A stretch of DNA of 64,000 bases from UBA10649 sp965278965 (lineage in GTDB: Bacteria > Actinomycetota > Actinomycetes > S36-B12). A model generated the notes under the pieces. That model saw only the letters and a list, made by a program, of their open reading frames with translations. It was not told the DNA's origin and searched no databases. The position numbers and the translations under genes are program-made. Location: the NCBI GenBank assembly GCA_965278965.1, contig OZ257127.1:2728001-2792000 (forward strand), in the 5' to 3' direction. Below, in pieces: positions 41,994-48,922 of this stretch (its first letter is position 1; every line of letters starts with the position of its first letter).

Positions 41994-43151
41994 ATGAGCT
42001 CCGACGTCGCTGCCGACCTGAGCGATCCCGTTGCGAACAGGGCTGTTGCGGCGCGGATGCAGGCTGCCGCCAGCGAGTGGATCGCATCCCTGGCGCCCGA
42101 GCAGCGCCCAGTCGCGTGCTGGCCGGCCCCGGGCCAGGACGCGCAGGCAGACGCCGAGCGTGTCATGTGGTTCTACGTGCCGACCGACCACGGCGGGCTG
42201 CGCATGGCCGACCAACGGCCCGCCCAGCACCAGCTCGTGATGCGACTGCTCGACAGCGGGCTGTCCACCGCGGGCTACATGACGGTGAGCGCGATCCTCG
42301 GCTGGGAGAACATCCTGGATCAGGTGGAGGGCTTTGGCGTCTCGTGGGGGCGCGAGCGTGGGCGGGATCCGGGGATGTACTACCTGCGGGTGTTCGGCGA
42401 TCCGGCCACGGACCAGGTCTGGGGCTGGCGCTTCGGTGGCCATCACGTCTCGCTGAACTTCCTGGTCGTCGACGGACTCGTCGTCGCGTCCACCCCGTGC
42501 TTCCTCGGTCTTGATCCGGCCGCCGTGTCGGTCCTGGGCGATGTCCCCCTGCGACCGCTCGGCACGGTGGAGGACCTGGCCCGTGATCTGGTCCGGTCGC
42601 TCTCGCCTGGCCTGCGACGCGACGCAGTCCTCCTCGAGCAGGCGCCGTCGGACCTCGTCGGCGGGAACCGCCCGCGCCTGGCGGACGGCGACGAGATGCT
42701 GAGCCTGCCCCTCGTCTGGCGCGGCCGCTTCACCGATCCGGACCTGGCCGCGAGGGTCGACGCCGTGAGTCGCGCGGCAGAAGAAAGGGCAGGTGTCACG
42801 CCCGCCGGCCACTCCCGTCTGGCGATCACCAGCACGCCGAAAGGCATCCCGGGGAGCGCTCTGGACCAGGATCAGCGGGCGATGCTCAGCGCGCTGGTCC
42901 GGACCTACACGGGCCGCGTCCGGGAGGCAGTTGCCCCGGCGTTGGACGTCGACACCGTGCACCTCGCGTGGGCCGGCTCGATGGCCCCGGGCGAACCGCA
43001 CTACTACCGGCTCCAAGGCCCGCGGTTCCTGGCGGAGTGGGACAACACCCAGCGCGACGGGAACCACGCGCACTCGGTGTGGCGGGATCCCCAGAGGGAC
43101 TTCGGCCTCGACGTGCTCGCGAGCCACCGCGCGACGCACCACGGCGGGTGA
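41994..43151 (+). CDS. DUF3500 family protein
   Basis: A 385-residue protein of the DUF3500 family, function unknown. Family phrases are WGWRFGGHHVSLNFLVVDG and HYYRLQGPRFLAEWDNTQRDGNHAHSVWRDPQRDFG. Clustered His and Trp in these two blocks suggest a metal or ligand pocket. No signal peptide is seen. ATG 41994 follows GAGGGGAG. Confidence 0.85.
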   Translation: MSSDVAADLSDPVANRAVAARMQAAASEWIASLAPEQRPVACWPAPGQDAQADAERVMWFYVPTDHGGLRMADQRPAQHQLVMRLLDSGLSTAGYMTVSAILGWENILDQVEGFGVSWGRERGRDPGMYYLRVFGDPATDQVWGWRFGGHHVSLNFLVVDGLVVASTPCFLGLDPAAVSVLGDVPLRPLGTVEDLARDLVRSLSPGLRRDAVLLEQAPSDLVGGNRPRLADGDEMLSLPLVWRGRFTDPDLAARVDAVSRAAEERAGVTPAGHSRLAITSTPKGIPGSALDQDQRAMLSALVRTYTGRVREAVAPALDVDTVHLAWAGSMAPGEPHYYRLQGPRFLAEWDNTQRDGNHAHSVWRDPQRDFGLDVLASHRATHHGG

Positions 43152-43183
43152 GCCGATCCCGACACGCTCGGGTCGGATGCGCG

Positions 43184-43543
43184 CTACCCGCGCTGGGGAC
43201 CGCCTTTGAAGCGGCGTACCTCCTGTGGCCACCCGCAGGCCTCCGCGACCTTGCCGGCCCAGACCTTGGCCGCGTCGTCGTCCGCGACCTCGATGATCGT
43301 CAGCCCACCGAGGAACTCCTTGGTCTCGATGTACGGCCCGTCGGTGATCAGGAGGCTGCCGCTGGTGGTGTCGGCGCTGAAAGCCGTCTCGATCTCCTCC
43401 TCCAGCCCACCGCCGAACACGTAGACGCCCGCCGCCTTCATCTCGGCCAAGACGGCCATGGCGAGCGGTCCGCGTTCGCGGAACCAGTCGTCCGAGTGCT
43501 CGCCTACCCACTGCTGGTTGAAATAGATGAGGTACTGACGCAT
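43184..43543 (-). CDS. YCII-related protein
   Basis: A 119-residue ferredoxin-like fold protein of the YciI/YCII superfamily (MRQYLIYFNQQ, EMKAAGVYVFGGGLEEE, GSLLITDGPYIETKEFLGGLTIIEV, DDAAKVWAGKVAEACG). In actinobacteria such genes often partner ECF sigma factors; none is adjacent here. Biochemical role unknown. Confidence 0.82.
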   Translation of the reverse strand: MRQYLIYFNQQWVGEHSDDWFRERGPLAMAVLAEMKAAGVYVFGGGLEEEIETAFSADTTSGSLLITDGPYIETKEFLGGLTIIEVADDDAAKVWAGKVAEACGWPQEVRRFKGGPQRG

Positions 43544-43689
43544 GTTCGCTCCTTCGCTCAGGCGGTCACGTACGGCCGCTACCTGCTGTACGAACGGCAC
43601 GGCGCCAAATCGACGCTCGTCGTCATCTCGTCGCGATCCGGCCAGCGCGCCTAGGAGCGCCTCAACCCAGCCCGGTCCCGATGGCGTGC

Positions 43690-44163
43690 CTACTCTCGGT
43701 CGGTGTCGTGAGCTCGCTGCGCGCCGTACAGGTGGGCGAAGGCGTCGGCGAGAGCGGGCAGGTCGCGTCGCGGTACGTGGTCGAGGAAGTGCTGGCGGAC
43801 GCTGGCCGCGTGGATCGGGCCCATCGTGTCGCAGAGACGTTCGCCTGCCTTGGTTATGCGGGCGAGCACCTCGCGGCGGTCGGTCTCGCGCCTAGCCCGC
43901 CTGGCCAGACCCCGCTCCTCGAGCCTGTTGATCCGGTACGTGATGACGCTCGCCTCGGTTCCGAACTGGCCGGCGAGATGACCCATCGTCAGGCCGTCCG
44001 GAGTGTGGCGAAGCATGAGCAGGATGCCGTGGTCGAGCAAGGTCACGTCGAAGGCGCGCTTGAGATCGCGTTCGAGCTGGGCGTGCAGGTGCATCGTGGA
44101 GACGATGAGAGGGCCCCACGCGGCCATCTCCTTCGCATCAAGCCACGGCGCCTGCTCGGTCAC
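43690..44163 (-). CDS. MarR-family regulator
   Basis: A 157-residue winged-helix repressor (LLMLRHTPDGLTMGHLAGQFGTEASVITYRINRLEERGLARRARRETDRREVLARIT). It is divergent from a small monooxygenase-like gene and a cupin gene; the 91-bp gap holds two AATCTGAA elements that are likely operators. Start GTG 44163. The inducer is unknown; relatives sense phenolics or oxidants. Confidence 0.9.
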   Translation of the reverse strand: MTEQAPWLDAKEMAAWGPLIVSTMHLHAQLERDLKRAFDVTLLDHGILLMLRHTPDGLTMGHLAGQFGTEASVITYRINRLEERGLARRARRETDRREVLARITKAGERLCDTMGPIHAASVRQHFLDHVPRRDLPALADAFAHLYGAQRAHDTDRE

Positions 44164-44185
44164 GGCTCAAGCCTAGGGCAACCCC

Positions 44186-44231
44186 TTGCAATCTGAAGAA
44201 TAGTCGGGCACGCTTTCCTTCAAATCTGAAA
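44186..44231. promoter_or_regulatory. Paired AATCTGAA elements, likely MarR operator
   Basis: AATCTGAA occurs at 44190-44197 and 44223-44230, 33 bp apart (three helical turns). The second lies in TTCAAATCTGAA, a 12-bp palindrome with one mismatched pair. It sits between the divergent MarR and monooxygenase-like genes. Confidence 0.45.
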
Positions 44232-44254
44232 CACCGACCCGAAGGGAACCCGCC

Positions 44255-44548
44255 ATGGCAGTCCTGCAGATCGTCCGATTCCGCGCCAAGCCCGAGGTCA
44301 CTGACGAGGAGATGCTCGCCGTCAACGAGCGCTTCCAGCGTGAGGTTGCGCCCACCCTGCCTGGCCTGGAGCGGCGGGAAGCAACTCGCGACGCCGACGG
44401 CGAGTGGGTGCTGGTCCTGCGCTACGCCGACATGGACCACGCCGCGGGCGGCGCCGCGCGAGACACCAGCCCGGTCGCGCTGGAGTTCATGTCCAAGATC
44501 GACATGACGTCGATGTCGGCGTCCTTCCACCCGGTCGTATCCGAGTAG
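44255..44548 (+). CDS. Small dimeric alpha/beta-barrel (ABM-like) protein
   Basis: A 97-residue protein with the ferredoxin-like pattern of antibiotic-biosynthesis-monooxygenase/stress-response dimeric barrels (VLQIVRFRAKPEVTDEEML, WVLVLRYADMDHA, SMSASFHPVV). Ligand or substrate unknown. It is divergent from MarR and followed 75 bp later by a cupin gene; the three probably form one MarR-controlled unit. Confidence 0.7.
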   Translation: MAVLQIVRFRAKPEVTDEEMLAVNERFQREVAPTLPGLERREATRDADGEWVLVLRYADMDHAAGGAARDTSPVALEFMSKIDMTSMSASFHPVVSE

Positions 44549-44623
44549 ACGGCGAGCTCCTCGACGTTGGCACCGAGGAGCTCGCTCGACATCCATCCCC
44601 GGCAGACTCCCTGGAGGCCCATA

Positions 44624-45055
44624 GTGAAGCAGCGCATGATTCCGGCCGGCGGCGGCGACGACTTCGACTGGGCTCAGGACCACGTCTTCGTCAAGGCGCC
44701 CTTTGAGGCGTCCGACGGGCGAGTCACGTTGGTCGAGGACACGCTGAAGCCGGGGTTCGTGCTGGCGCGCCACCACCACCGGTCGATGGTCGAGATCTTC
44801 TACATCCTCGACGGGTCGGTCAGCTTCACCTACGACGACGAGCAGGTCGACGCGACGGCCGGGGCGACCGTGATCGTCCCGCCGCGTGTCTGGCACGGCG
44901 TGGCCTCTGCCCAAGGCGCACGGTTGCTCACCGTGTTCAGCCCGGGCGGGTTCGACCATTGCCTCTCGGCACTTGCCGGGCTAGCACCCGAACAGTTCGC
45001 CGACAGCGTCGCGATGGACCGCCTGGGCGAGAAATACGACATCTGGACCACGTAG
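44624..45055 (+). CDS. Cupin-domain protein
   Basis: A 143-residue single-cupin protein. Cupin motif 1 is FVLARHHHRSMVEIFYILDGSVSF (two or three His plus Glu as metal ligands) and motif 2 is ATVIVPPRVWHGV. GTG 44624 follows GGAGG by six bases. Function could be small-molecule dioxygenase, isomerase or sensor. Likely in the MarR-controlled group. Confidence 0.85.
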   Translation: MKQRMIPAGGGDDFDWAQDHVFVKAPFEASDGRVTLVEDTLKPGFVLARHHHRSMVEIFYILDGSVSFTYDDEQVDATAGATVIVPPRVWHGVASAQGARLLTVFSPGGFDHCLSALAGLAPEQFADSVAMDRLGEKYDIWTT

Positions 45056-45235
45056 TCCCCGACGGCCCAGAGGTTCCGTCCAGCCTTGTCGGTATCGACC
45101 GGCGGCGACGCCGCGGACGCATCCCCGGCCAAGTCGCGTAGGACCTACCGCCCTGGACCCACGTCGAGCAGGCCGCGACCTGCGTAGCTGAGGAACAGCC
45201 ACGCAGGGGCCAGTGGTGACATGTGCGCTACCGTA

Positions 45236-45254
45236 ATTGCAAATCAGTTGCAAT
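45236..45254. promoter_or_regulatory. Nur-box-like palindrome before superoxide dismutase
   Basis: ATTGCAA - ATCAG - TTGCAAT is a perfect inverted repeat containing TTGCAA-N5-TTGCAA, the published consensus of the nickel-responsive Fur-family regulator Nur that represses sodF in Streptomyces coelicolor. A TACCGT -10 (45229-45234) puts transcription initiation inside the box, and ATG 45271 lies 17 bases beyond it. Confidence 0.65.
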
Positions 45255-45270
45255 TGCGAATGGAGTGCAT

Positions 45271-45864
45271 ATGTATACCCTGCCCGACCTCCCGTACGAC
45301 TTCGGTGCGCTCGAGCCCGCGATGAGCGGTCAGATCTTGGAGCTGCACCACGACAAGCATCACGCCGCCTACGTCAAGGGCGCCAACGACACGATCGAGC
45401 AGCTGGCCGAGGCACGGGATGCGGGCAGTCTGGGGGGTCTGGTCGGCCTGGAGAAGACCTTGGCCTTCAACCTGTCCGGACACGTCCTGCACTCCATCTT
45501 CTGGACCAACCTGTCCCCGGACGGTGGGGACAAGCCGACCGGGGATCTCGCTGACCTCATCGACCGCGACTTCGGCACCTTCGACGCGTTCAAGGCTCAG
45601 CTGACGACGGCCACGCAGTCCGTGCAGGGGTCGGGCTGGGGCGTGCTCGCCTGGGAACCCCTCGGCGAGCGGCTCGTCGTCACGCAGGTCTACGACCACC
45701 ACGGCAACGTGGGCATCGGATCCACGCCCGTTCTCGTCTTCGACGCCTGGGAGCACGCGTACTACCTGCAGTACAAGAACGTCCGGCCCGACTACGTGTC
45801 CCGCTTGTGGGACCTGGTCAGCTGGGATGACGTCACCGCACGGCTCGCGGCTGCGCGAGGCTGA
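45271..45864 (+). CDS. sodA: Fe/Mn superoxide dismutase
   Basis: A 197-residue SOD converting superoxide to H2O2 and O2. Metal ligands fall in ELHHDKHHAAYVKG (His), NLSGHVLHSIFW (His) and VFDAWEHAYYLQYKNVRPDY (Asp, His). Iron versus manganese cannot be assigned safely. ATG 45271 follows GGAG; a GTG two codons earlier is possible. The Nur-like box upstream predicts repression when nickel is available, implying a nickel SOD elsewhere in the genome. Confidence 0.96.
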   Translation: MYTLPDLPYDFGALEPAMSGQILELHHDKHHAAYVKGANDTIEQLAEARDAGSLGGLVGLEKTLAFNLSGHVLHSIFWTNLSPDGGDKPTGDLADLIDRDFGTFDAFKAQLTTATQSVQGSGWGVLAWEPLGERLVVTQVYDHHGNVGIGSTPVLVFDAWEHAYYLQYKNVRPDYVSRLWDLVSWDDVTARLAAARG

Positions 45865-46112
45865 TGGCAGTCCCGTCGGCCGCGGTCGAACCGGTGCAGC
45901 GGGCCGCGGCATTCGTCGCGGCCCGCTCCCGGGGTGACCGGGATGCGGCCGAGGCGCTGCTGGCCGACTTCGCGGACGACGGGCAGCGAGTCCTCGCGTT
46001 CTGCATGCTCTCCGAGCTCGCCATCCGGCTCCTGGCCGAACGCGACGACCAGAGCGTCGACCACGCAGCGAGCAACCTCGCGGTCCAGATCGCCAACGCC
46101 GGCTCACGCTGA
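45864..46112 (+). CDS. Hypothetical protein coupled to sodA
   Basis: An 82-residue, all-helical, acidic protein (AAAFVAARSRGDRDAAEALLADFADDGQRVLAFCMLSELAIRLLAERDDQSVDHAASNLAVQ). Its ATG shares one base with the sodA stop (TGATG), so it is translated with SOD. Not recognised. Confidence 0.65.
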   Translation: MAVPSAAVEPVQRAAAFVAARSRGDRDAAEALLADFADDGQRVLAFCMLSELAIRLLAERDDQSVDHAASNLAVQIANAGSR

Positions 46113-46251
46113 CGCGTTGCCCGCCAGCGAGATCCGGGCCGTGGGCCTTGGCGGCGGCCGAGGCGTGCGTGCTCTGACGCAGCGACCGGCTCGGGTCTCG
46201 GGCCGGCTGACCGCTTCAGGGGGCGTGCACGCCGGCCGCTACTGTCGGTCC

Positions 46252-46785
46252 ATGCCTGCTGCACGACGCGCCTCCGCTGGCGTGTCTCGGCAGGTCCGCA
46301 CTCTCACCGTCGCCACGGCGTGCGTGTTGTCGACCGCCGCCCTGCACTCCGCTGCGGGCGGGGCCCTTCCGGCGTTCGGTCTTCTCGTCGCCGCCGTCAC
46401 GGCGTTCGGCCTGTCGACGGCGTTGACACAGAGGCGGTTCGCACTGCCGGTCGTCGTCGCCGGCATGCTCGGCTGCCAGGCGTTGATGCACGTGGTCCTG
46501 TCGGCAACCGGAAGCCACGGAAGTCACGGCGCCGGGCTCGTACCGAGCTCGTCGATGATCGGCGCGCACCTGGTCGCGGCTGTCGTGACCGCCTTGGTCG
46601 TGTGCCGGCTGGACGACCTCGTCGAGTGCTGGCTGTCCTTCTGGCGCGCGTTGCGGACGCCGCTGCCGTCGACCGCCCTTCCGTCCCCTGATCGTGGGCC
46701 GCAAGCACCCTGGCGCCCGATCCACGCGATCGCGCCGTCGGTACACCTCACCGTCGTCCGACGACGCGGCCCGCCCAGCTCCTGA
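46252..46785 (+). CDS. Small multipass membrane protein
   Basis: A 177-residue protein with about four hydrophobic segments (residues 15-110) containing several His and Met (ALHSAAGG, CQALMHVVLSATGSHGSHGAG), then a Pro/Arg-rich tail. TACTGT lies six bases before the ATG, so it is probably leaderless. The His/Met content and the position just ahead of the copper operon suggest a role in copper handling, but this is inference. Confidence 0.65.
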   Translation: MPAARRASAGVSRQVRTLTVATACVLSTAALHSAAGGALPAFGLLVAAVTAFGLSTALTQRRFALPVVVAGMLGCQALMHVVLSATGSHGSHGAGLVPSSSMIGAHLVAAVVTALVVCRLDDLVECWLSFWRALRTPLPSTALPSPDRGPQAPWRPIHAIAPSVHLTVVRRRGPPSS

Positions 46786-46878
46786 GACAGAGATGACCTC
46801 CCGCGACGTTCCGCGGGCGCCACATCACCGCACGGCACCGCGTCGTGCGGTCCACTGACTCAGGAAGGCACTCCTCAC

Positions 46879-47640
46879 ATGCATGTTCAGGGAATCTCTC
46901 GACGTACCCGCCTCCGGGCGACGATCGCGACGGCGGTGGTCGGGGCAGCGGTCGTGACCGCGACCGGCGTCGCTCAGGCCCACATGGGCATCGAGCTGCG
47001 CGGCGGCACCCCCACCGCCGGCTCGAGCAGCACGATCTTCTTCCGCCCCGGCCACGGCTGCGACGGCGACGCGACCAACGCGCTCACCGTCACGATCCCC
47101 GACGGGTTCGCCCTCGCGTCCGCCAAGGCGCAGCCCAAGGCCGGCTGGACACTCTCGCGGGCAGGAAGCACGATCACCTGGTCCGGTGGCGAGCTGCCCG
47201 ACGACCAGTTCGACGAGTTCGGGCTGCGGGTCAGCTGGCCGGCGCTTCCCGCTGGTGTGACGTCGCAGCGGGTCTACTTCAAGGCGGTCCAGACGTGCGA
47301 CGCGGAGATCTCGGTTCGCCGCGCCGGGTCTGCGGCGACGGTCATGGGGCATCTCCCGGCCGCGTACGCCGGGAAGAAGGTGAACCTGTATGTGGACGAC
47401 ATCCCGTTGACCGTCCGCCCGGTCGCCGTGGATGCGGATGGCATGTTCACCGTGCGCACGAGCGCCGCGAAGGTTCCGGTCGGCGCGGAGGTGACGGCCC
47501 GGATCGGCGATCGCACCGTCGGTAACTCCATCGGCGGAACCGAGGCGTGGCTGGACATCCCGGCTGACGGCTCCACCGCGGCGCTGGCAAGCCCGGCACC
47601 GTACGTCACCGTCGTGGCCGGATCAGGCGGAGGGCACTGA
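46879..47640 (+). CDS. YcnI-like copper-binding protein (DUF1775)
   Basis: A 253-residue exported protein. The signal peptide ends at VAQA, leaving an N-terminal His (HMGIEL...). In YcnI that N-terminal His forms the copper site with a Trp. Other family features are FRPGHGCDGDATNALTVTIPDGF and the CDAEIS block. First gene of the copper operon: its stop overlaps the CopC start (TGATG). Unlike many YcnI proteins it has no evident C-terminal membrane anchor. Confidence 0.85.
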   Translation: MHVQGISRRTRLRATIATAVVGAAVVTATGVAQAHMGIELRGGTPTAGSSSTIFFRPGHGCDGDATNALTVTIPDGFALASAKAQPKAGWTLSRAGSTITWSGGELPDDQFDEFGLRVSWPALPAGVTSQRVYFKAVQTCDAEISVRRAGSAATVMGHLPAAYAGKKVNLYVDDIPLTVRPVAVDADGMFTVRTSAAKVPVGAEVTARIGDRTVGNSIGGTEAWLDIPADGSTAALASPAPYVTVVAGSGGGH

Positions 47641-48308
47641 TGCGCCGCGCCGTTGCGGCGGTCCTTGCCGCCGCGTTGATCGGCGTCGGGGCGGTGAGCT
47701 CGGCGGCGCCTGCGTCGGCGCACGCGGAGGTCGAGAGCTCGACACCCCGCAACGGCGCGGTCGTCCGTACCGGGCCGTCCGCCGTGACGGTCCGGTACGG
47801 CGAGGACGTCACGTTGGAGTCCGCAGGGCTGATCGGTCCGAGCGGGGCGAAGGTCCCCTCGTCCGCCGCGATTGACGGGGCCGTCCTCACGATCACGCCG
47901 GCGTCCCCGATGCCTCGGGGCCCGGTCACAGCGACCTGGCACATCGTCTCCGATGACGGGCATCCGGTGACGGGTGCGATCGCCTTCGTCGTCGGTGCTG
48001 CGCCGGTCACCGGTCGGGCACAGACTCCCACCGCCTTCCCGCACGTGGGGGTGCGGCTGAGCGGTTCGCGGCCGGGCATCCTGACCCTGACGATCCGGAC
48101 GCCGGGCGTGGGCAGTGAGGTCGAGTGGACCAGCCCCGCGGTACCTGAGCCGATCACGTGGCGGCTCGGGCAGGACGGCCGGACGGTCGCGGGGCGCGGG
48201 GTCCTGCCGCTGCCCGGGACCTGGTCCTACACCGCGACCGTCCTGAAGAAGGGCGGAGCCGTCGTCATCGTCAAGGGAACCGCGACGCTGCGTGGCGGTA
48301 GCTCGTGA
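47640..48308 (+). CDS. copC: CopC-domain copper-binding protein
   Basis: A 222-residue exported protein; after the signal (cleavage at ASA) the mature protein begins with His (HAEVESSTPRNGAVV). The CopC domain continues to VSDDGHPVTGAIAFVVG, whose Asp and His with His1 form the Cu(II) site. About 80 extra C-terminal residues form an additional beta region. It overlaps its neighbours by TGATG and GTGA. Confidence 0.9.
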   Translation: MRRAVAAVLAAALIGVGAVSSAAPASAHAEVESSTPRNGAVVRTGPSAVTVRYGEDVTLESAGLIGPSGAKVPSSAAIDGAVLTITPASPMPRGPVTATWHIVSDDGHPVTGAIAFVVGAAPVTGRAQTPTAFPHVGVRLSGSRPGILTLTIRTPGVGSEVEWTSPAVPEPITWRLGQDGRTVAGRGVLPLPGTWSYTATVLKKGGAVVIVKGTATLRGGSS

Positions 48309-48922
48309 CAGCTTGGCGGGCGCGCCTGGCAGGGGCGGTGGTCGTCGCGATCCTCGCGGCGGCCACCGGCCTGGCCGGCCCGGCCCAGGCCCACTCGAAG
48401 CTCGTGTCGTCCTCCCCGGTCGACGGCGCCGTGCTCGCTGCCGCGCCGTCCGAGGTCGTGTTCACGTTCGACGAGGATCTCCTTCCGGGCGTGGACACGA
48501 TCGCGGTCAGCGATGCGGACGGCAACGTCGTCACCTCGGTGAAGGTCGAGCCGGAGGGGAACGTCGTCCGCGCGCCCTGGCCCACAGGCTTGCCGGACGG
48601 CACCTACCAGGCGGCGTACCGGATCGTGTCGGGCGACGGCCACCCCGTCACGGGAGCGATCCTGGTCACCCTCGATGCCAACGCACCCGCCAGCGTCGAA
48701 GCGTCGCCGTCGGCGGCCACGTCTTCGAGCGCCGGCGCACAGTCGTCGCCGACGGACAGCGAGCCCGCGAACCCGGCGGCGACGGCCTCGACCTCGGCGG
48801 AGGATCCCGCGGGATCCGCTGGGCCGCTGGTCGTGGGCGCCGTCATCGTCGTGCTGCTCGCCGGCCTTCTCGCCTGGTGGGCCGTCCGTCGTCGAGGGCG
48901 GGGATCGGCCCGGTCGTCGTGA
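48305..48922 (+). CDS. copC: Membrane-anchored CopC protein
   Basis: A 205-residue second CopC: signal to AQA, mature start HSKLVSSSPVDGAVL, and Cu(II) site completed by VSGDGHPVTGAILV. A 45-residue Ser/Ala/Pro linker leads to a C-terminal transmembrane helix (GPLVVGAVIVVLLAGLLAWWAV) and Arg-rich stop. It probably holds copper next to the CopD transporter that follows. Coupled by GTGA overlaps on both sides. Confidence 0.92.
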   Translation: MTAWRARLAGAVVVAILAAATGLAGPAQAHSKLVSSSPVDGAVLAAAPSEVVFTFDEDLLPGVDTIAVSDADGNVVTSVKVEPEGNVVRAPWPTGLPDGTYQAAYRIVSGDGHPVTGAILVTLDANAPASVEASPSAATSSSAGAQSSPTDSEPANPAATASTSAEDPAGSAGPLVVGAVIVVLLAGLLAWWAVRRRGRGSARSS

